Source: Methylotenera sp.
GTDB taxonomy: Bacteria; Pseudomonadota; Gammaproteobacteria; Burkholderiales; Methylophilaceae
NCBI GenBank assembly: GCA_005797835.1
Contig: SYKG01000009.1
Coordinates: 1 to 36,676 of the forward strand
Length of the DNA: 36,676 bases
Direction of reading: 5' to 3'
Shown: piece by piece, positions 9,958 to 21,386 of the stretch
Numbering within the stretch: position 1 is the stretch's first letter
Layout: each line of letters starts with the position of its first letter
Notes under the pieces: model-generated
The model's database searches: none
The model's input: the letters and a program-made list of their open reading frames with translations, nothing else
Told to the model about the DNA's origin: nothing
Made by a program: the position numbers and the translations under genes

Positions 9958-10440
9958 ATGAGGTATTTCTTTTTAATTTTTCTACTAATTTTTTCACTTT
10001 TTTCTTGTGCTGAAGAATTGGTTGGTAAAGTAGTTAAAGTTTCAGATGGTGACACGATAACAATACGTGATCAAAATAATCAAAAGTATAAAATTCGAAT
10101 GATGGGTATTGATGCGCCAGAGAGCCATCAAACTTTTGGCGATATCTCAGCTCAATCATTGATTGAATTAGTCTTTGATAAAGAAGTTGTTGTTCACTGG
10201 GACAAGCGAGATAAGTACTATCGTATTCTTGGAAAAGTAATAGTTGATGGCAAGGATGTCAACTATGAACAGCTTAAAAGAGGTTTAGCTTGGTATTATA
10301 AACAATATGAAAAAGATTTAAGTATTGATGATCGTGAAAAGTATACTGAAGCTGAAGTGCTAGCAAAAAATTACAATGAAGGTTTATGGTCGGATCCAAA
10401 ATCTATTCCTCCATGGATATTTAGACATCAAAAAAAATAA
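9958..10440 (+). CDS. secreted thermonuclease-like (SNase/TNase) protein
   Basis: Internal ATG at 9958 begins a signal peptide (MRYFFLIFLLIFSLFSCAEE); GKVVKVSDGDTITIRD, KIRMMGIDAPE and NYEQLKRGLAWYY are SNase motifs. Confidence 0.88.
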   Translation: MRYFFLIFLLIFSLFSCAEELVGKVVKVSDGDTITIRDQNNQKYKIRMMGIDAPESHQTFGDISAQSLIELVFDKEVVVHWDKRDKYYRILGKVIVDGKDVNYEQLKRGLAWYYKQYEKDLSIDDREKYTEAEVLAKNYNEGLWSDPKSIPPWIFRHQKK

Positions 10441-10453
10441 TCAGATTAGTACG

Positions 10454-10846
10454 ATGAAATTGATATTATTTTTAATGGCAGTAGCAGTCCTAGTCGGATG
10501 TTCTTCAAGCGATATATCTTTATTATTGCACTGTGAGGGTAAGGTTTCTAATAATTCAGAATCCTATGAGAGCTCCATTAAAATTTTTCCTAAAAACTAT
10601 TATTTTATATTTAGGCGATTACAAGGAGATGCTTATAGCAATGTGAAATGTATCTTCTCTTCAGGGGAGATTTCTTGCAAGGGGTTGGATTCACTCAACG
10701 ATTATTCACTTCTGATAAATCGGAATACAGGAAAGCTTGCCGAGCTATTAATCCATACCCACAGTACCTTAAACTATGAGGCGTTCTGCCGCAAGGAACT
10801 GAAAAGCTTTGAGAAACAAATTACGAATCAATCAGAAAAGTTTTAA
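10454..10846 (+). CDS. putative lipoprotein of unknown function
   Basis: Start at internal ATG 10454 gives MKLILFLMAVAVLVGCSSSD, a clear lipobox; ORF track start at 10376 would overlap the nuclease gene. Confidence 0.6.
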   Translation: MKLILFLMAVAVLVGCSSSDISLLLHCEGKVSNNSESYESSIKIFPKNYYFIFRRLQGDAYSNVKCIFSSGEISCKGLDSLNDYSLLINRNTGKLAELLIHTHSTLNYEAFCRKELKSFEKQITNQSEKF

Positions 10847-10849
10847 TAC

Positions 10850-11320
10850 TTAAATAATTTTTGAGGTTGCAAAGGTTGCAAACATCACCCATATTGCGAC
10901 CGCTAAAATTAAATTAGAGCCCAAACTAGTTAGTGAGCAAATTTTTCCGGCGATATAAGCGGCATATGCGATTGTAAATAAATTACCGATGAGCTGAATG
11001 ATGTCATTTGTAAACCCCACACTATATAAGGGGTAGGCAACACAATTTAAGAATAGTATGGGGATTAAAAATAAGATTGCTTGATCACGTGTCTTTTTGA
11101 CTAATAGCCAGTATGTGTATGTCATAAATCCGATGAGTACTGTCCAAATCAGTCCAATCATCCATGAGGGGGGTAGTAAAGGATATTCTGCTTTCACTGG
11201 ATTGGTGAAAGACTGATTGATATTGAATGTAAAAAGAATGCCATTAATTAAAGTAGTAATAGAAAGTGTGATCAAAAAAAGCTTAATAAGCCCCTGTCGA
11301 TTTGGTTTGATATTGATCAT
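10850..11320 (-). CDS. TspO/MBR family-like membrane protein
   Basis: 156 aa, about 5 hydrophobic segments; LLPPSWMIGLIWTVL and C-terminal WVMFATFAT resemble TspO PPxWxFGPxWTxL and WVxFATxLN. Confidence 0.7.
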   Translation of the reverse strand: MINIKPNRQGLIKLFLITLSITTLINGILFTFNINQSFTNPVKAEYPLLPPSWMIGLIWTVLIGFMTYTYWLLVKKTRDQAILFLIPILFLNCVAYPLYSVGFTNDIIQLIGNLFTIAYAAYIAGKICSLTSLGSNLILAVAIWVMFATFATSKII

Positions 11321-11377
11321 GTTGAAATCTCCTTTTAAAAATAAATTGAGTAGTTAAACTTTTATCCCTTTAAACAA

Positions 11378-11412
11378 CTCATAATACTATTGAAAACTTT
11401 AAGTGTTATGAG
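11378..11412 (+). promoter_or_regulatory. inverted repeat / hairpin immediately upstream of thiD
   Basis: CTCATAATACT (11378-11388) pairs with AGTGTTATGAG (11402-11412), 11 bp with one G-U, 13-nt loop, ending 9 nt before the thiD ATG. Confidence 0.5.
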
Positions 11413-11421
11413 ATTTAAATC

Positions 11422-12261
11422 ATGAAAAAAAATCCCCCTTGTGTGATGACTTTCTCAGCTACAGACCCGACCGGTGGTGCCGGATTACAAGCAGATGTGT
11501 TAACTCTAGCAAGCCTTGGTTGCCACCCCTTGTCAGTTGCAACTGCAATTACAGTTCAGGATACATCGGGGATTGAGAGTATGATGGCTTTCGATTCAGA
11601 TTGGGTGAATGATCAAGCGCGAGCTCTCTTAGAAGATATGCAAGTCGACGCATTCAAACTTGGATTACTTGGCAATGTAGAAACCATTGCAGCCGTTGCA
11701 GAAATTGTTGCGGATTATCCTAGTGTTCCTCTGATCATTGATCCTGTTTTGGCATCTGGACGCGGGGATGCACTTGTGACCTCTGAAATGATCAATGCGA
11801 TGTCAGATTTATTATTTTCTCAGGCCACTATAATTACCCCAAATAGTATTGAAGCTCGACGCTTGGCTTTCAAGGACACAGATGATTTTGGAGAGTCGTC
11901 TTTAGATGAATGCGCTGAACGACTCACTAATAACGGATGCCAATTGGTTTTAATTACAGGTACGCATGAAGTCACGACTGAAGTGATTAACACTTTATAT
12001 AATGAGCATGGAAAAGTGAAAAGTTATAACTGGGAGCGATTAGCAGGAAGTTACCATGGCTCAGGTTGTACATTAGCATCTGCGATTGCGGGATGCATAG
12101 CATTAGGTTCTTCCCTAGAAGAAGCGATTCAAGAAGGCCAGCGTTTTGCTTGGCAATCACTCAGGCATGGTTTTAAACCTGGGATGGGGCAATATCTTCC
12201 AGATCGATTGTTTTGGGCTCATAACGACGAATTGGAATATGCGCGATTCATCCATCATTAA
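11422..12261 (+). CDS. thiD: hydroxymethylpyrimidine kinase / phosphomethylpyrimidine kinase
   Basis: 279 aa; SATDPTGGAGLQADVLT; DPVLASGRG; TPNSIEARRL; GSYHGSGCTLASAIA. Confidence 0.96.
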   Translation: MKKNPPCVMTFSATDPTGGAGLQADVLTLASLGCHPLSVATAITVQDTSGIESMMAFDSDWVNDQARALLEDMQVDAFKLGLLGNVETIAAVAEIVADYPSVPLIIDPVLASGRGDALVTSEMINAMSDLLFSQATIITPNSIEARRLAFKDTDDFGESSLDECAERLTNNGCQLVLITGTHEVTTEVINTLYNEHGKVKSYNWERLAGSYHGSGCTLASAIAGCIALGSSLEEAIQEGQRFAWQSLRHGFKPGMGQYLPDRLFWAHNDELEYARFIHH

Positions 12262-12865
12262 GGGTTTATATGCCATCACCCCCGACATGATGGATCTAGA
12301 AACCTTGTTAGAAAAGACGCAATTAGCGATTGAAGGTGGGGCGTCTATGCTGCAATATCGCAGTAAAATTCAAGATCGTGACGTTAAAATGCAACAATGT
12401 GAAGCTATTTTACTTCTTTGTCGAGAGTATGGTATTCCATGCATTGTAAATGATGATGTGGATATGTGTCGTGTTTTAAGTGCAGATGGCGTACATTTAG
12501 GAGCAAAAGACGACAAGATAGACGAAGTTAGGCATATTTTAGGGGAGAATGCCATCATTGGGAGCTCATGCTATAACCAATTAGAGCGCGCAAAATTAGC
12601 CCATTCATTAGGCGCAAATTACATCGCTTTAGGGACAATTTTTCCGACACCTACCAAACCCTATGCACCTATAGCGTCGCTTGCATTTTTAAGACAAGTC
12701 AAAGCGGAGGTCAAGCTCCCAATTGTTGCAATTGGAGGCTTGAACCTGAATAATGCTCAAGAGGTTATTGAGACAGGGATCGACGCAATCGCTGTCATTA
12801 CAAGTCTTTTTGATGCCAAATCAATTAAGGAAACAGCAGAGACATTTACCCATATGTTTCACTGA
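12239..12865 (+). CDS. thiE: thiamine-phosphate synthase
   Basis: Start at 12239 gives MRDSSIIKGLYAITPDMMD; GGASMLQYRSK, VNDDVDMC, DGVHLGAKD, IGSSCYN, PIVAIGGLN are ThiE motifs. It overlaps thiD by 23 nt. Confidence 0.94.
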   Translation: MRDSSIIKGLYAITPDMMDLETLLEKTQLAIEGGASMLQYRSKIQDRDVKMQQCEAILLLCREYGIPCIVNDDVDMCRVLSADGVHLGAKDDKIDEVRHILGENAIIGSSCYNQLERAKLAHSLGANYIALGTIFPTPTKPYAPIASLAFLRQVKAEVKLPIVAIGGLNLNNAQEVIETGIDAIAVITSLFDAKSIKETAETFTHMFH

Positions 12866-12871
12866 CAAGTT

Positions 12872-14152
12872 ATGAACCAAAATAAAATATTGTTTGAACG
12901 TTCACAAAAAGTGATTCCAGGTGGTGTCAATTCACCCGTGCGTGCTTTTAAGTCTGTGGGGGGTACGCCCATTTTTTTTAAAAAAGGTTTAGGCAGTAGG
13001 CTTTGGGATGAAGAAGGTCGCGAATATATCGACTACATTAACTCCTGGGGACCGATGATACTGGGGCATGCCCATCCAGAAGTTCTCAAGGCGGTTCAAA
13101 GTGCTTCATTTGATAGCTTGTCTTTTGGAGCACCTACTGCTCGTGAACTTGAAATGGCAGAGGTTCTTGTAAAACTGGTTCCAAGTATTGAGCAGGTGCG
13201 TTTGGTAAGTTCAGGCACCGAAGCGACGATGAGCGCTATTCGGGTGGCAAGAGGATTCACAAAGCGCGATACCTTAGTGAAATTTGAAGGTTGTTACCAC
13301 GGCCATGCGGATGCATTATTGGTTAAAGCAGGTTCTGGTCTTCTCACATTTGGTGAGCCAAGTTCAGCAGGAGTCCCTGCGGATGTTGCGAAACACACCC
13401 TCACTCTGCCCTATAACGATGAGGAAGCTTTAAATGCACTTTTTAAGGAAAAGGGTGACACCCTTGCTGCAGTCATTATTGAGCCTGTGGTGGGCAATAT
13501 GAACCTCATCATTCCCCATATGAGTTTCTTAAAAATGCTTCGAGAGCTTTGCACAAAACATGGTGCAGTGTTGATTTTTGATGAAGTAATGACAGGGTTC
13601 AGAGTGGCTTTGGGTGGTGCCCAATCTCTTTATGGTGTGATCCCTGATTTGACAACACTTGGTAAAGTGATTGGAGGGGGACTTCCAGTGGGCGCCTTTG
13701 GTGGGCGACGCGATATCATGCAATGCTTAGCGCCAATCGGCCCTGTCTATCAAGCGGGCACTTTATCAGGGAATCCTGCAGCGGTTGCCGCAGGGCTTGC
13801 AACGCTAAAGTTAGTCCAAGCCCCTCATTTTTATGAAGAGCTAACTGCAAAAACTAAATTACTCGTAGAGGGTTTAATGAAAGCTGCACATACTTTCAAT
13901 ATTAAATTTAGTGCGCAATCTGTGGGAGGAATGTTTGGTCTTTACTTCAGTGAAAAAGCACCTTCCAGTTTTGATGAAATCATGAAAAGTAATCGAGAAG
14001 CTTTTAATCAATTTTTCCACCACATGCTCACTTCAGGTTTTTATTTTGGCCCCTCTGCCTTTGAAGCGGGCTTTGTTTCTCACGCGCATTCAGATGAAGA
14101 TATTCGTCGCACCGTTGCAGCTGCACAAGCCTTTTTTCAAGTCCTTAAATAA
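12872..14152 (+). CDS. hemL: glutamate-1-semialdehyde 2,1-aminomutase
   Basis: 426 aa; [58 protein letters not shown]. Confidence 0.97.
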   Translation: MNQNKILFERSQKVIPGGVNSPVRAFKSVGGTPIFFKKGLGSRLWDEEGREYIDYINSWGPMILGHAHPEVLKAVQSASFDSLSFGAPTARELEMAEVLVKLVPSIEQVRLVSSGTEATMSAIRVARGFTKRDTLVKFEGCYHGHADALLVKAGSGLLTFGEPSSAGVPADVAKHTLTLPYNDEEALNALFKEKGDTLAAVIIEPVVGNMNLIIPHMSFLKMLRELCTKHGAVLIFDEVMTGFRVALGGAQSLYGVIPDLTTLGKVIGGGLPVGAFGGRRDIMQCLAPIGPVYQAGTLSGNPAAVAAGLATLKLVQAPHFYEELTAKTKLLVEGLMKAAHTFNIKFSAQSVGGMFGLYFSEKAPSSFDEIMKSNREAFNQFFHHMLTSGFYFGPSAFEAGFVSHAHSDEDIRRTVAAAQAFFQVLK

Positions 14153-14164
14153 GCGCAATAGGTG

Positions 14165-14193
14165 TTGAATTACAAGACGTTAGGCTTTATGAT
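14165..14193 (+). promoter_or_regulatory. candidate sigma70-type promoter for gltB
   Basis: TTGAAT (14165-14170), 17-bp spacer, TATGAT (14188-14193), about 25-35 nt upstream of the start codon. Confidence 0.5.
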
Positions 14194-14217
14194 CAAGGGT
14201 TCCGTTTAATCTTTTTA

Positions 14218-17200
14218 ATGCAGTGTATGACTCAATTCGCAAGACCTGAGCAACAAGGTCTCTACAACCCTAAAAATGAACACGACGCTTGTGGTGTTGG
14301 TTTTGTTGCTAATATTCTCGGTAAGAAAAGCCACATGATTGTGGCACAAGGCCTAGAAATTCTCAATAATCTAACGCATCGTGGAGCGACGGGCTATGAT
14401 CCTAAATTAGGAGATGGGGCTGGGATCCTCATTCAGATGCCTGATGAGCTTATTCGTAATGAAGCAAAAAAATTGGTCATCGAGTTACCCTCAATGGGGC
14501 AATATGCTTGTGGGCTTATTTTCTTTCCTCAGTCATCTGATTCTCGTCTTCGATGTGAAAAAATTATTAGCGATATCATTAAAGAAGAAGGGCAAACTTT
14601 TTTAGCTTGGCGAGAAGTACCTACAAATCCGGCAAATATTGCAAAGGCAGCGAAAGCTCTTGAGCCTCATATTAAGCAAGTGATCATCGGGCAAGGAGCT
14701 CACATCAAAGACCAAAATCACTTTGAGCGAAAACTTTTTGTGATTCGCAAACGGATTGAGCACAGCATTAAAAAATTAGAGCTTAACGATCCTGCACAAT
14801 TTTATATTCCATCTCTTTCAAGTCGAACCCTTGTTTATAAAGGCATGCTTCTTGCGAATGAGGTCAGTACTTATTATCCAGATTTAAAAGACCCACGCAT
14901 GACATCAGCGCTTGCGCTTGTTCATCAACGTTTTTCAACCAATACTTTTCCAGCTTGGGATTTAGCCCATCCATTTAGAATGATTGCTCACAATGGTGAA
15001 ATCAATACAGTGCAGGGTAATGTGAATTGGATGCGCGCTCGTCACGAGAGTATGCAATCGTATTTGCTTGGAGATGATCTAGAAAAATTGTGGCCACTGA
15101 TAGCGGAAGGTCAATCTGATTCTGCTTGTTTTGATAATTGTTTAGAGTTACTTGTCGCAGGAGGCTATAGCTTGCCTCACGCGATGATGATGTTAATTCC
15201 TGAAGCATGGTCTGGTAATTCTTTGATGGATGAAGATCGGCGAGCATTCTATGAATACCATGCTGCATTGATGGAGCCCTGGGACGGTCCGGCAGCTGTT
15301 GCCTTTACAGATGGTCGTATGATCGGAGCAACACTAGACAGGAATGGCCTTCGCCCAGCACGGTATTTAATGACAGATGATGGTGTTGTCATGATGGCAT
15401 CTGAAATGGGTGTTTTAGCATTTCCTCAAGAAAAAATTATAAAGAAGTGGCGATTACAACCTGGGAAAATGCTACTTATCGATACGGAATTAGGCCGCAT
15501 CATTGATGATGAAGAAGTAAAAAAAGAATTAGCGACACACAGACCCTATCGCCAGTGGATTGATAGCTCAAGATATTTTTTAGGTGATTTGCCAAAAACT
15601 CATACAAAGCTCGAACTTAAAGCCTCACTTTTAGATACGCAACAAAGCTTTGGTTATACACAAGAAGATATTAAATTTATTTTACAGCCCATGGTTGTCA
15701 ATGGCGAAGAGAATGCTGGCTCGATGGGAAATGATGCAGCTCTGCCTGTGCTATCTAAAAAACCAAAAATTATTTACAACTATTTCAAACAATTATTCGC
15801 CCAAGTGACTAATCCACCAATTGATCCAATTCGTGAAGAGCTTGTGATGTCCCTTGTGACATTCATCGGGCCAAAACCAAATTTATTAGGTGTTAATGAA
15901 ATTAATCCAACACCGAGACTTGAGAGCGATCAACCTGTATTAACACTCGACAATCTAGAACAATTAAAAAATATTTCTAAGCATACCAAAGATGCGTATA
16001 AATCTCTCGTGCTCGACATTACCTATGATGTAAAAGGTCTCAAAAAAGTTGACGCATATGGCATAAAAAAAGCGATTGATACTCTTCGTGAAGATGCATA
16101 TAAAGCAGTGAAAGCAGGTTACAACATTCTTATTTTATCGGATCGTAATCAATCAAAAGATCGTATTGCGATTCCAGCACTTTTAGCCACTTCTGCAACT
16201 CACCAATATTTGGTCCAGGAAGGTTTACGAACTAATACCGGTCTTGTAGTGGATACTGGCTCAGCTCGCGAAGTTCATCACTTTGCGCTATTAGGTGGTT
16301 ATGGTGCTGAAGCGATTTGTCCTTGGTTAGCTTACGAATCCATGAATGCATTGACCTCTGATCATGAGTTAGCCAAAAAGAATTTTATAAAGTCGATAGG
16401 CAAAGGCCTTTATAAAGTGATGTCGAAGATGGGTATCTCAACTTTTCAATCTTATTGTGGGGCGCAAATTTTTGAAGCCATCGGACTTAATTTGCAATGT
16501 ATTCAGGAGTATTTTAAGGGAACGGGGACTCATATCGAAGGAATTGGTATTGAAGAAATTGCAGAAGAAACAATACGCATTCATCAATCTGCGTTTGGTT
16601 TGGATCCAGTGTTGCTGAATGCATTAGATGCGGGTGGTGAATATGCTTACCGAGTCCGGGGTGAAGAACATATGTGGACACCTGATTCGATTGCGAAGTT
16701 GCAACATGCCACAAGGACAAACCAATACAGCACCTATAAAGAATATGCCGCATTGATTAATGATCAGACAAAACGTCAAATGACATTACGTGGATTATTT
16801 AAATTAAAAATAAATGATCAAGCTCTTTCCTTGAATGAAATCGAACCCGCAAAAGAAATCGTCAAACGTTTTGTAACGGGTGCGATGTCATTAGGATCGA
16901 TATCAACAGAAGCACACACCACCTTAGCTATTGCAATGAATCGTATTGGAGGTAAATCAAATACTGGCGAAGGTGGTGAAGATGCAAAACGTTTCTTAAC
17001 GCTAGACAAAGATAATACGCTTGCCAATGTTATTGGTCTTAGCTTAATTGAAAGTGATATCAAACTAAAAAAAGGGGATTCACTTCGTTCACGAATTAAA
17101 CAGGTAGCCTCAGGTCGTTTTGGGGTGACAGCAGAATATTTAACTTCAGCTGATCAAATTCAAATCAAGATGGCACAAGGTGCAAAACCAGGAGAGGGCG

Positions 17201-18855
17201 GCCAACTCCCCGGACACAAAGTAAGCCCTTATATTGCTAAACTTCGTTTTTCAGTACCTGGCGTAGGACTTATTTCACCACCTCCACATCATGAGATTTA
17301 TTCGATTGAAGATTTAGCTCAACTTATTCATGATTTAAAAAATGCAAATCCAGCTGCAAGTATTTCTGTCAAACTTGTTTCAGAAACAGGTGTGGGTACT
17401 GTTGCTGCAGGTGTTACTAAAGCAAAATCTGATCACATTGTAATTGCAGGACATGATGGAGGAACTGGCGCTTCACCTATTTCATCGATCAAACATGCAG
17501 GCACGCCGTGGGAAATTGGCTTAGCAGAAACTCAACAAACTTTAGTATTAAATCGATTACGAGGCCGGGTCATTGTTCAAGTTGATGGACAAATGAAAAC
17601 AGGCCGTGACGTTGTGATTGGTGCCCTATTAGGGGCGGATGAATTTGGTTTTGCCACAGCACCCCTTGTCGTTGAAGGTTGCATCATGATGCGCAAATGT
17701 CATTTGAATACATGCCCAGTGGGCGTTGCAACTCAAGACCCCGAACTACGTAAACGCTTTACAGGACAACCAGAACATGTGGTGAACTATTTCTTCTTTG
17801 TTGCTGAAGAGGTGCGTGAATTTATGGCTTCACTTGGCATCCGTAAATTTAATGATTTAATTGGCCGCAGCGATTTGTTGGATACGCAAGCGGGCATTGA
17901 TCACTGGAAAATTAATGGGCTTGACTTTAGTAAAATTTTCTATCAACCAGCCATTGAAAAAGAAGTATCACGCAGACATAACGAAATGCAATCGCACAGT
18001 TTAGAACTGGCTCTCGATAATGAATTGATTAAGCGAGCTAAACGTGCTTTAGAAAAACGTGAAAAAGTATCGATTCACTTACCGATTGTGAATACGAATC
18101 GCACAGTAGGAACAATGTTATCTCATGAAATTGCTAAACGTTATGGTCATGAAGGTTTACCGCAAGACACCATTCATATCACTTTAGAGGGCACTGCTGG
18201 GCAAAGTTTTGCCGCATTCTTAGCGAAAGGAATTTTGATAGAATTGATTGGTGAAGGTAATGACTATGTGGCAAAAGGTTTATGCGGCGGTCGAGTTGTT
18301 ATTAAACCACCTAAATCATTCAAAGCAAAATCTCATGAGAATATTATTGTAGGTAATACTGTAATGTATGGAGCCACAACAGGGGACAGTTATTTTAGTG
18401 GTGTGGCCGGCGAACGGTTCTGTGTGCGAAATTCTGGTGCATCTGCTGTAGTTGAAGGAGTCGGCAATCATGGCTGTGAATATATGACAGGGGGGACAGT
18501 TGTGGTCCTTGGTAGTACAGGACAAAACTTTGCAGCTGGTATGTCAGGTGGTGTTGCTTATGTATTTGATGAAGATGGACAATTCGCAAAACGTTGTAAT
18601 CTATCCATGGTCACGCTTGAAAAAGTAGAAACTCATCAAGCACAAGCTAAAGGCGCTCAGCATTTAAATCAACCGGATGAGATTATCTTAAAAACTTTAA
18701 TCGAAAATCATTTTAAATATACTGAAAGTGAACGTGCTAAATTTATTTTGGTCAATTGGGATAAAATAAGATCGCAATTTATTAAAGTGATGCCAATTGA
18801 ATATAAACGCGCACTTAGTGAACTGCAAACCTCTATGACGAAAGAAGCTGCCTAA
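14218..18855 (+). CDS. gltB: glutamate synthase large subunit
   Basis: 1545 aa; N-terminal nucleophile Cys in [15 protein letters not shown]/FeS region [21 protein letters not shown]. The start could be 14227 (third-line Met) instead. Confidence 0.97.
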   Translation: MQCMTQFARPEQQGLYNPKNEHDACGVGFVANILGKKSHMIVAQGLEILNNLTHRGATGYDPKLGDGAGILIQMPDELIRNEAKKLVIELPSMGQYACGLIFFPQSSDSRLRCEKIISDIIKEEGQTFLAWREVPTNPANIAKAAKALEPHIKQVIIGQGAHIKDQNHFERKLFVIRKRIEHSIKKLELNDPAQFYIPSLSSRTLVYKGMLLANEVSTYYPDLKDPRMTSALALVHQRFSTNTFPAWDLAHPFRMIAHNGEINTVQGNVNWMRARHESMQSYLLGDDLEKLWPLIAEGQSDSACFDNCLELLVAGGYSLPHAMMMLIPEAWSGNSLMDEDRRAFYEYHAALMEPWDGPAAVAFTDGRMIGATLDRNGLRPARYLMTDDGVVMMASEMGVLAFPQEKIIKKWRLQPGKMLLIDTELGRIIDDEEVKKELATHRPYRQWIDSSRYFLGDLPKTHTKLELKASLLDTQQSFGYTQEDIKFILQPMVVNGEENAGSMGNDAALPVLSKKPKIIYNYFKQLFAQVTNPPIDPIREELVMSLVTFIGPKPNLLGVNEINPTPRLESDQPVLTLDNLEQLKNISKHTKDAYKSLVLDITYDVKGLKKVDAYGIKKAIDTLREDAYKAVKAGYNILILSDRNQSKDRIAIPALLATSATHQYLVQEGLRTNTGLVVDTGSAREVHHFALLGGYGAEAICPWLAYESMNALTSDHELAKKNFIKSIGKGLYKVMSKMGISTFQSYCGAQIFEAIGLNLQCIQEYFKGTGTHIEGIGIEEIAEETIRIHQSAFGLDPVLLNALDAGGEYAYRVRGEEHMWTPDSIAKLQHATRTNQYSTYKEYAALINDQTKRQMTLRGLFKLKINDQALSLNEIEPAKEIVKRFVTGAMSLGSISTEAHTTLAIAMNRIGGKSNTGEGGEDAKRFLTLDKDNTLANVIGLSLIESDIKLKKGDSLRSRIKQVASGRFGVTAEYLTSADQIQIKMAQGAKPGEGGQLPGHKVSPYIAKLRFSVPGVGLISPPPHHEIYSIEDLAQLIHDLKNANPAASISVKLVSETGVGTVAAGVTKAKSDHIVIAGHDGGTGASPISSIKHAGTPWEIGLAETQQTLVLNRLRGRVIVQVDGQMKTGRDVVIGALLGADEFGFATAPLVVEGCIMMRKCHLNTCPVGVATQDPELRKRFTGQPEHVVNYFFFVAEEVREFMASLGIRKFNDLIGRSDLLDTQAGIDHWKINGLDFSKIFYQPAIEKEVSRRHNEMQSHSLELALDNELIKRAKRALEKREKVSIHLPIVNTNRTVGTMLSHEIAKRYGHEGLPQDTIHITLEGTAGQSFAAFLAKGILIELIGEGNDYVAKGLCGGRVVIKPPKSFKAKSHENIIVGNTVMYGATTGDSYFSGVAGERFCVRNSGASAVVEGVGNHGCEYMTGGTVVVLGSTGQNFAAGMSGGVAYVFDEDGQFAKRCNLSMVTLEKVETHQAQAKGAQHLNQPDEIILKTLIENHFKYTESERAKFILVNWDKIRSQFIKVMPIEYKRALSELQTSMTKEAA

Positions 18856-20282
18856 TGGGTAAATTAACAGGTTTTATGGATTTTGAGCGTATAAGCGAAC
18901 AAAATATCCCACCACAAGAGCGTGTCAAAAATTACAAAGAGTTTGTACTTCATTTAAGCGATGACGAAGCAAAAAAACAAGGGGCGCGTTGCATGGATTG
19001 CGGTATTCCATTCTGTACAACAGGCTGCCCAATTAATAATATTATTCCTGATTGGAATGATTTGGTATATAACCAAAATTGGGAAGAAGCGATCCAGGTA
19101 TTACATTCTACAAATAACTTCCCAGAGTTCACAGGACGTATTTGCCCAGCACCGTGTGAAGCCGCATGTACACTTAATATCAATGATGATGCAGTGGGAA
19201 TTAAATCAATCGAACATGCTATCATCGATAAAGCTTGGGAAAATAATTGGGTTAAACCACAAATACCTTCAAGTAAAACAAATAAAAAAATTGCCATTGT
19301 AGGTTCTGGCCCAGCAGGCTTAGCAGCTGCGCAGCAACTTGCACGTGTAGGCCACTCTGTGACCGTGTATGAAAAAAATGATCGAATTGGTGGGCTTCTT
19401 CGTTATGGTATTCCAGATTTCAAAATGGAAAAATTTCATATTGACCGCAGAATGAAACAAATGGAAGCCGAAGGTGTTGTTTTCAAAGTGAATCAAAACA
19501 TTGGTGAAAACGTAAAACCTGAAGAACTTACAAATCATTATGATGCATTAATTTTAGCGGGTGGTGCAGAACATCCTCGTGACCTAACAGTACCTGGCAG
19601 AGAATTGAGTGGTGTGATGTTTGCAATGGATTTTTTGCCTAAACAAAACAAAGTTGTGGCAGGAGATAAAATTCAAAAGCAAGTATTGGCCACAGGTAAA
19701 CATGTGGTTGTGATTGGTGGTGGAGATACAGGATCTGACTGTGTGGGTACATCAAATCGCCATCAAGCGACATCTGTGACACAATTTGAACTCATGCCAC
19801 AACCCCCAACACAAGAGAATAAAGAACTTGTCTGGCCTAATTGGCCCTTAAAACTTCGTACATCAAGTTCTCACGAAGAAGGATGTGAGCGTGATTGGTC
19901 TGTCGCGACAAAAAGTTTTGTAGGCGAAGGAGGTGCAGTGAAAGAAATTATTGCTGCGCGAACAGAATGGAAAGAGGGCAAGATGGTTGAAGTACCTAAT
20001 TCTGAATTTAGAATAAAAGCCGATCTTGTTTTACTTGCGATGGGTTTTGTGAGTCCTCAACAAAAAGTACTCGATCTTTTTGGGGTTGAAAAAGATCAAC
20101 GAGGTAATGTAAAAGCTACCACTGAGGGTAAAGATGCATATATTACATCTAAAACTAAAATTTTTGCAGCAGGCGATATGCGTCGAGGTCAATCACTTGT
20201 TGTTTGGGCTATTCGAGAAGGTCGTCAATGTGCTAGAGCGGTGGATGAATTTCTTATGGGTTTTTCTAGTCTCCCGCGTTAA
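18855..20282 (+). CDS. gltD: glutamate synthase small subunit
   Basis: 475 aa; [40 protein letters not shown]; start ATG shares one base with the gltB stop (TAATG). Confidence 0.97.
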   Translation: MGKLTGFMDFERISEQNIPPQERVKNYKEFVLHLSDDEAKKQGARCMDCGIPFCTTGCPINNIIPDWNDLVYNQNWEEAIQVLHSTNNFPEFTGRICPAPCEAACTLNINDDAVGIKSIEHAIIDKAWENNWVKPQIPSSKTNKKIAIVGSGPAGLAAAQQLARVGHSVTVYEKNDRIGGLLRYGIPDFKMEKFHIDRRMKQMEAEGVVFKVNQNIGENVKPEELTNHYDALILAGGAEHPRDLTVPGRELSGVMFAMDFLPKQNKVVAGDKIQKQVLATGKHVVVIGGGDTGSDCVGTSNRHQATSVTQFELMPQPPTQENKELVWPNWPLKLRTSSSHEEGCERDWSVATKSFVGEGGAVKEIIAARTEWKEGKMVEVPNSEFRIKADLVLLAMGFVSPQQKVLDLFGVEKDQRGNVKATTEGKDAYITSKTKIFAAGDMRRGQSLVVWAIREGRQCARAVDEFLMGFSSLPR

Positions 20283-20287
20283 TTTTT

Positions 20288-20318
20288 TTTAAAACTTTTT
20301 TAAGTTTTAAATTTTTTT
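20288..20318 (+). terminator. terminator-like hairpin with T-tract between gltD and hemE
   Basis: TTTAAAACTT (20288-20297), loop TTTT, AAGTTTTAAA (20302-20311), then T7 (20312-20318). The stem is very AT-rich, so function is uncertain. Confidence 0.4.
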
Positions 20319-21386
20319 ATGTCAACTTTGCGTAACGACTATTTTTTAAAAGCTCTTCAAAGACAATCAACACCTTACACGCCTGTATGGATAATGCGTC
20401 AAGCAGGACGTTACTTACCCGAGTATCGTGCAACGCGTCAAAAAGCTGGTGACTTTTTAAATCTTTGTAAAAATCCAAATCTTGCAACCGAAGTTACACT
20501 CCAGCCACTTGATCGTTATCCTCTGTTGGATGCATCTATTTTATTTTCAGATATTTTGACTATCCCTGATGCAATGGGATTGGGACTTTATTTTGAGTTA
20601 GGGGAAGGCCCCAAATTTGAAAGACCACTTCGCGAAGAGGCAGATATTCAGAAATTGAATATTCCTGATGTTGGAAAAGATTTGAAATATGTGACTGATG
20701 CAGTGTCTCAAATTAAACAAGCCTTACAAGGTCGCGTTCCCTTAATTGGTTTTTCAGGAAGCCCATGGACACTTGCAACTTACATGGTAGAAGGCCAAGG
20801 TGGCACTGATTTTTTAACTATAAAAAAAATGGCATATAGCCGTCCTGATTTACTTCATCATATTTTAAAAACTATGACAGAAGCGGTTACGCAATATTTA
20901 CATGCACAAATTGAAGCTGGTGTGGATACGATTATGATTTTTGATTCATGGGGTGGCGCACTTTCGCATCAAGGCTACTTAGAATTTTCACTCCCTTATA
21001 TGAAAGTGATTTTATCGAATTTAAAAATGCTGACTCAAAAAAAGATACCATCTATTATATTTACAAAAGGTGGTGGTCTCTGGTTAGAGGATCAATTGAC
21101 AGCGGGATCAGATGCTCTAGGTCTTGATTGGCAAACAGATATTAGTGCAGCGAAAAAAAGAGTAGGTAACCATGTTGTACTTCAAGGAAATTTAGATCCT
21201 GCCATTCTTCTCTCTAAACCTGAAGCTATTGAAAAAGAAGTAAAACGAATACTAGATGGCTTTGGCCATGGTTCAGGCCATATTTTTAATTTAGGTCATG
21301 GGATTACAGAACATACACCTCCAGAACACGTAGATGTTATGCTACGCAAAGTGCGTGATTACAGTCAGCAATTCCATACTACCTAA
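20319..21386 (+). CDS. hemE: uroporphyrinogen decarboxylase
   Basis: 355 aa; [63 protein letters not shown]. Confidence 0.97.
   Translation: MSTLRNDYFLKALQRQSTPYTPVWIMRQAGRYLPEYRATRQKAGDFLNLCKNPNLATEVTLQPLDRYPLLDASILFSDILTIPDAMGLGLYFELGEGPKFERPLREEADIQKLNIPDVGKDLKYVTDAVSQIKQALQGRVPLIGFSGSPWTLATYMVEGQGGTDFLTIKKMAYSRPDLLHHILKTMTEAVTQYLHAQIEAGVDTIMIFDSWGGALSHQGYLEFSLPYMKVILSNLKMLTQKKIPSIIFTKGGGLWLEDQLTAGSDALGLDWQTDISAAKKRVGNHVVLQGNLDPAILLSKPEAIEKEVKRILDGFGHGSGHIFNLGHGITEHTPPEHVDVMLRKVRDYSQQFHTT

Noticed and set aside
7922-11320. Integrated mobile element at tRNA-Gly
   Set aside because: No integrase, no transposase and no second copy of the tRNA 3' end noticed. Only composition and content are suggestive.
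11321-11421. TPP riboswitch upstream of thiD
   Set aside because: None of the conserved THI-box segments were recognisable; only a simple hairpin is present, reported separately.
12146-12238. N-terminal extension of thiE in the ORF track
   Set aside because: The extra 31 residues are the out-of-frame translation of the thiD 3' end; the ThiE domain begins right after Met at 12239.
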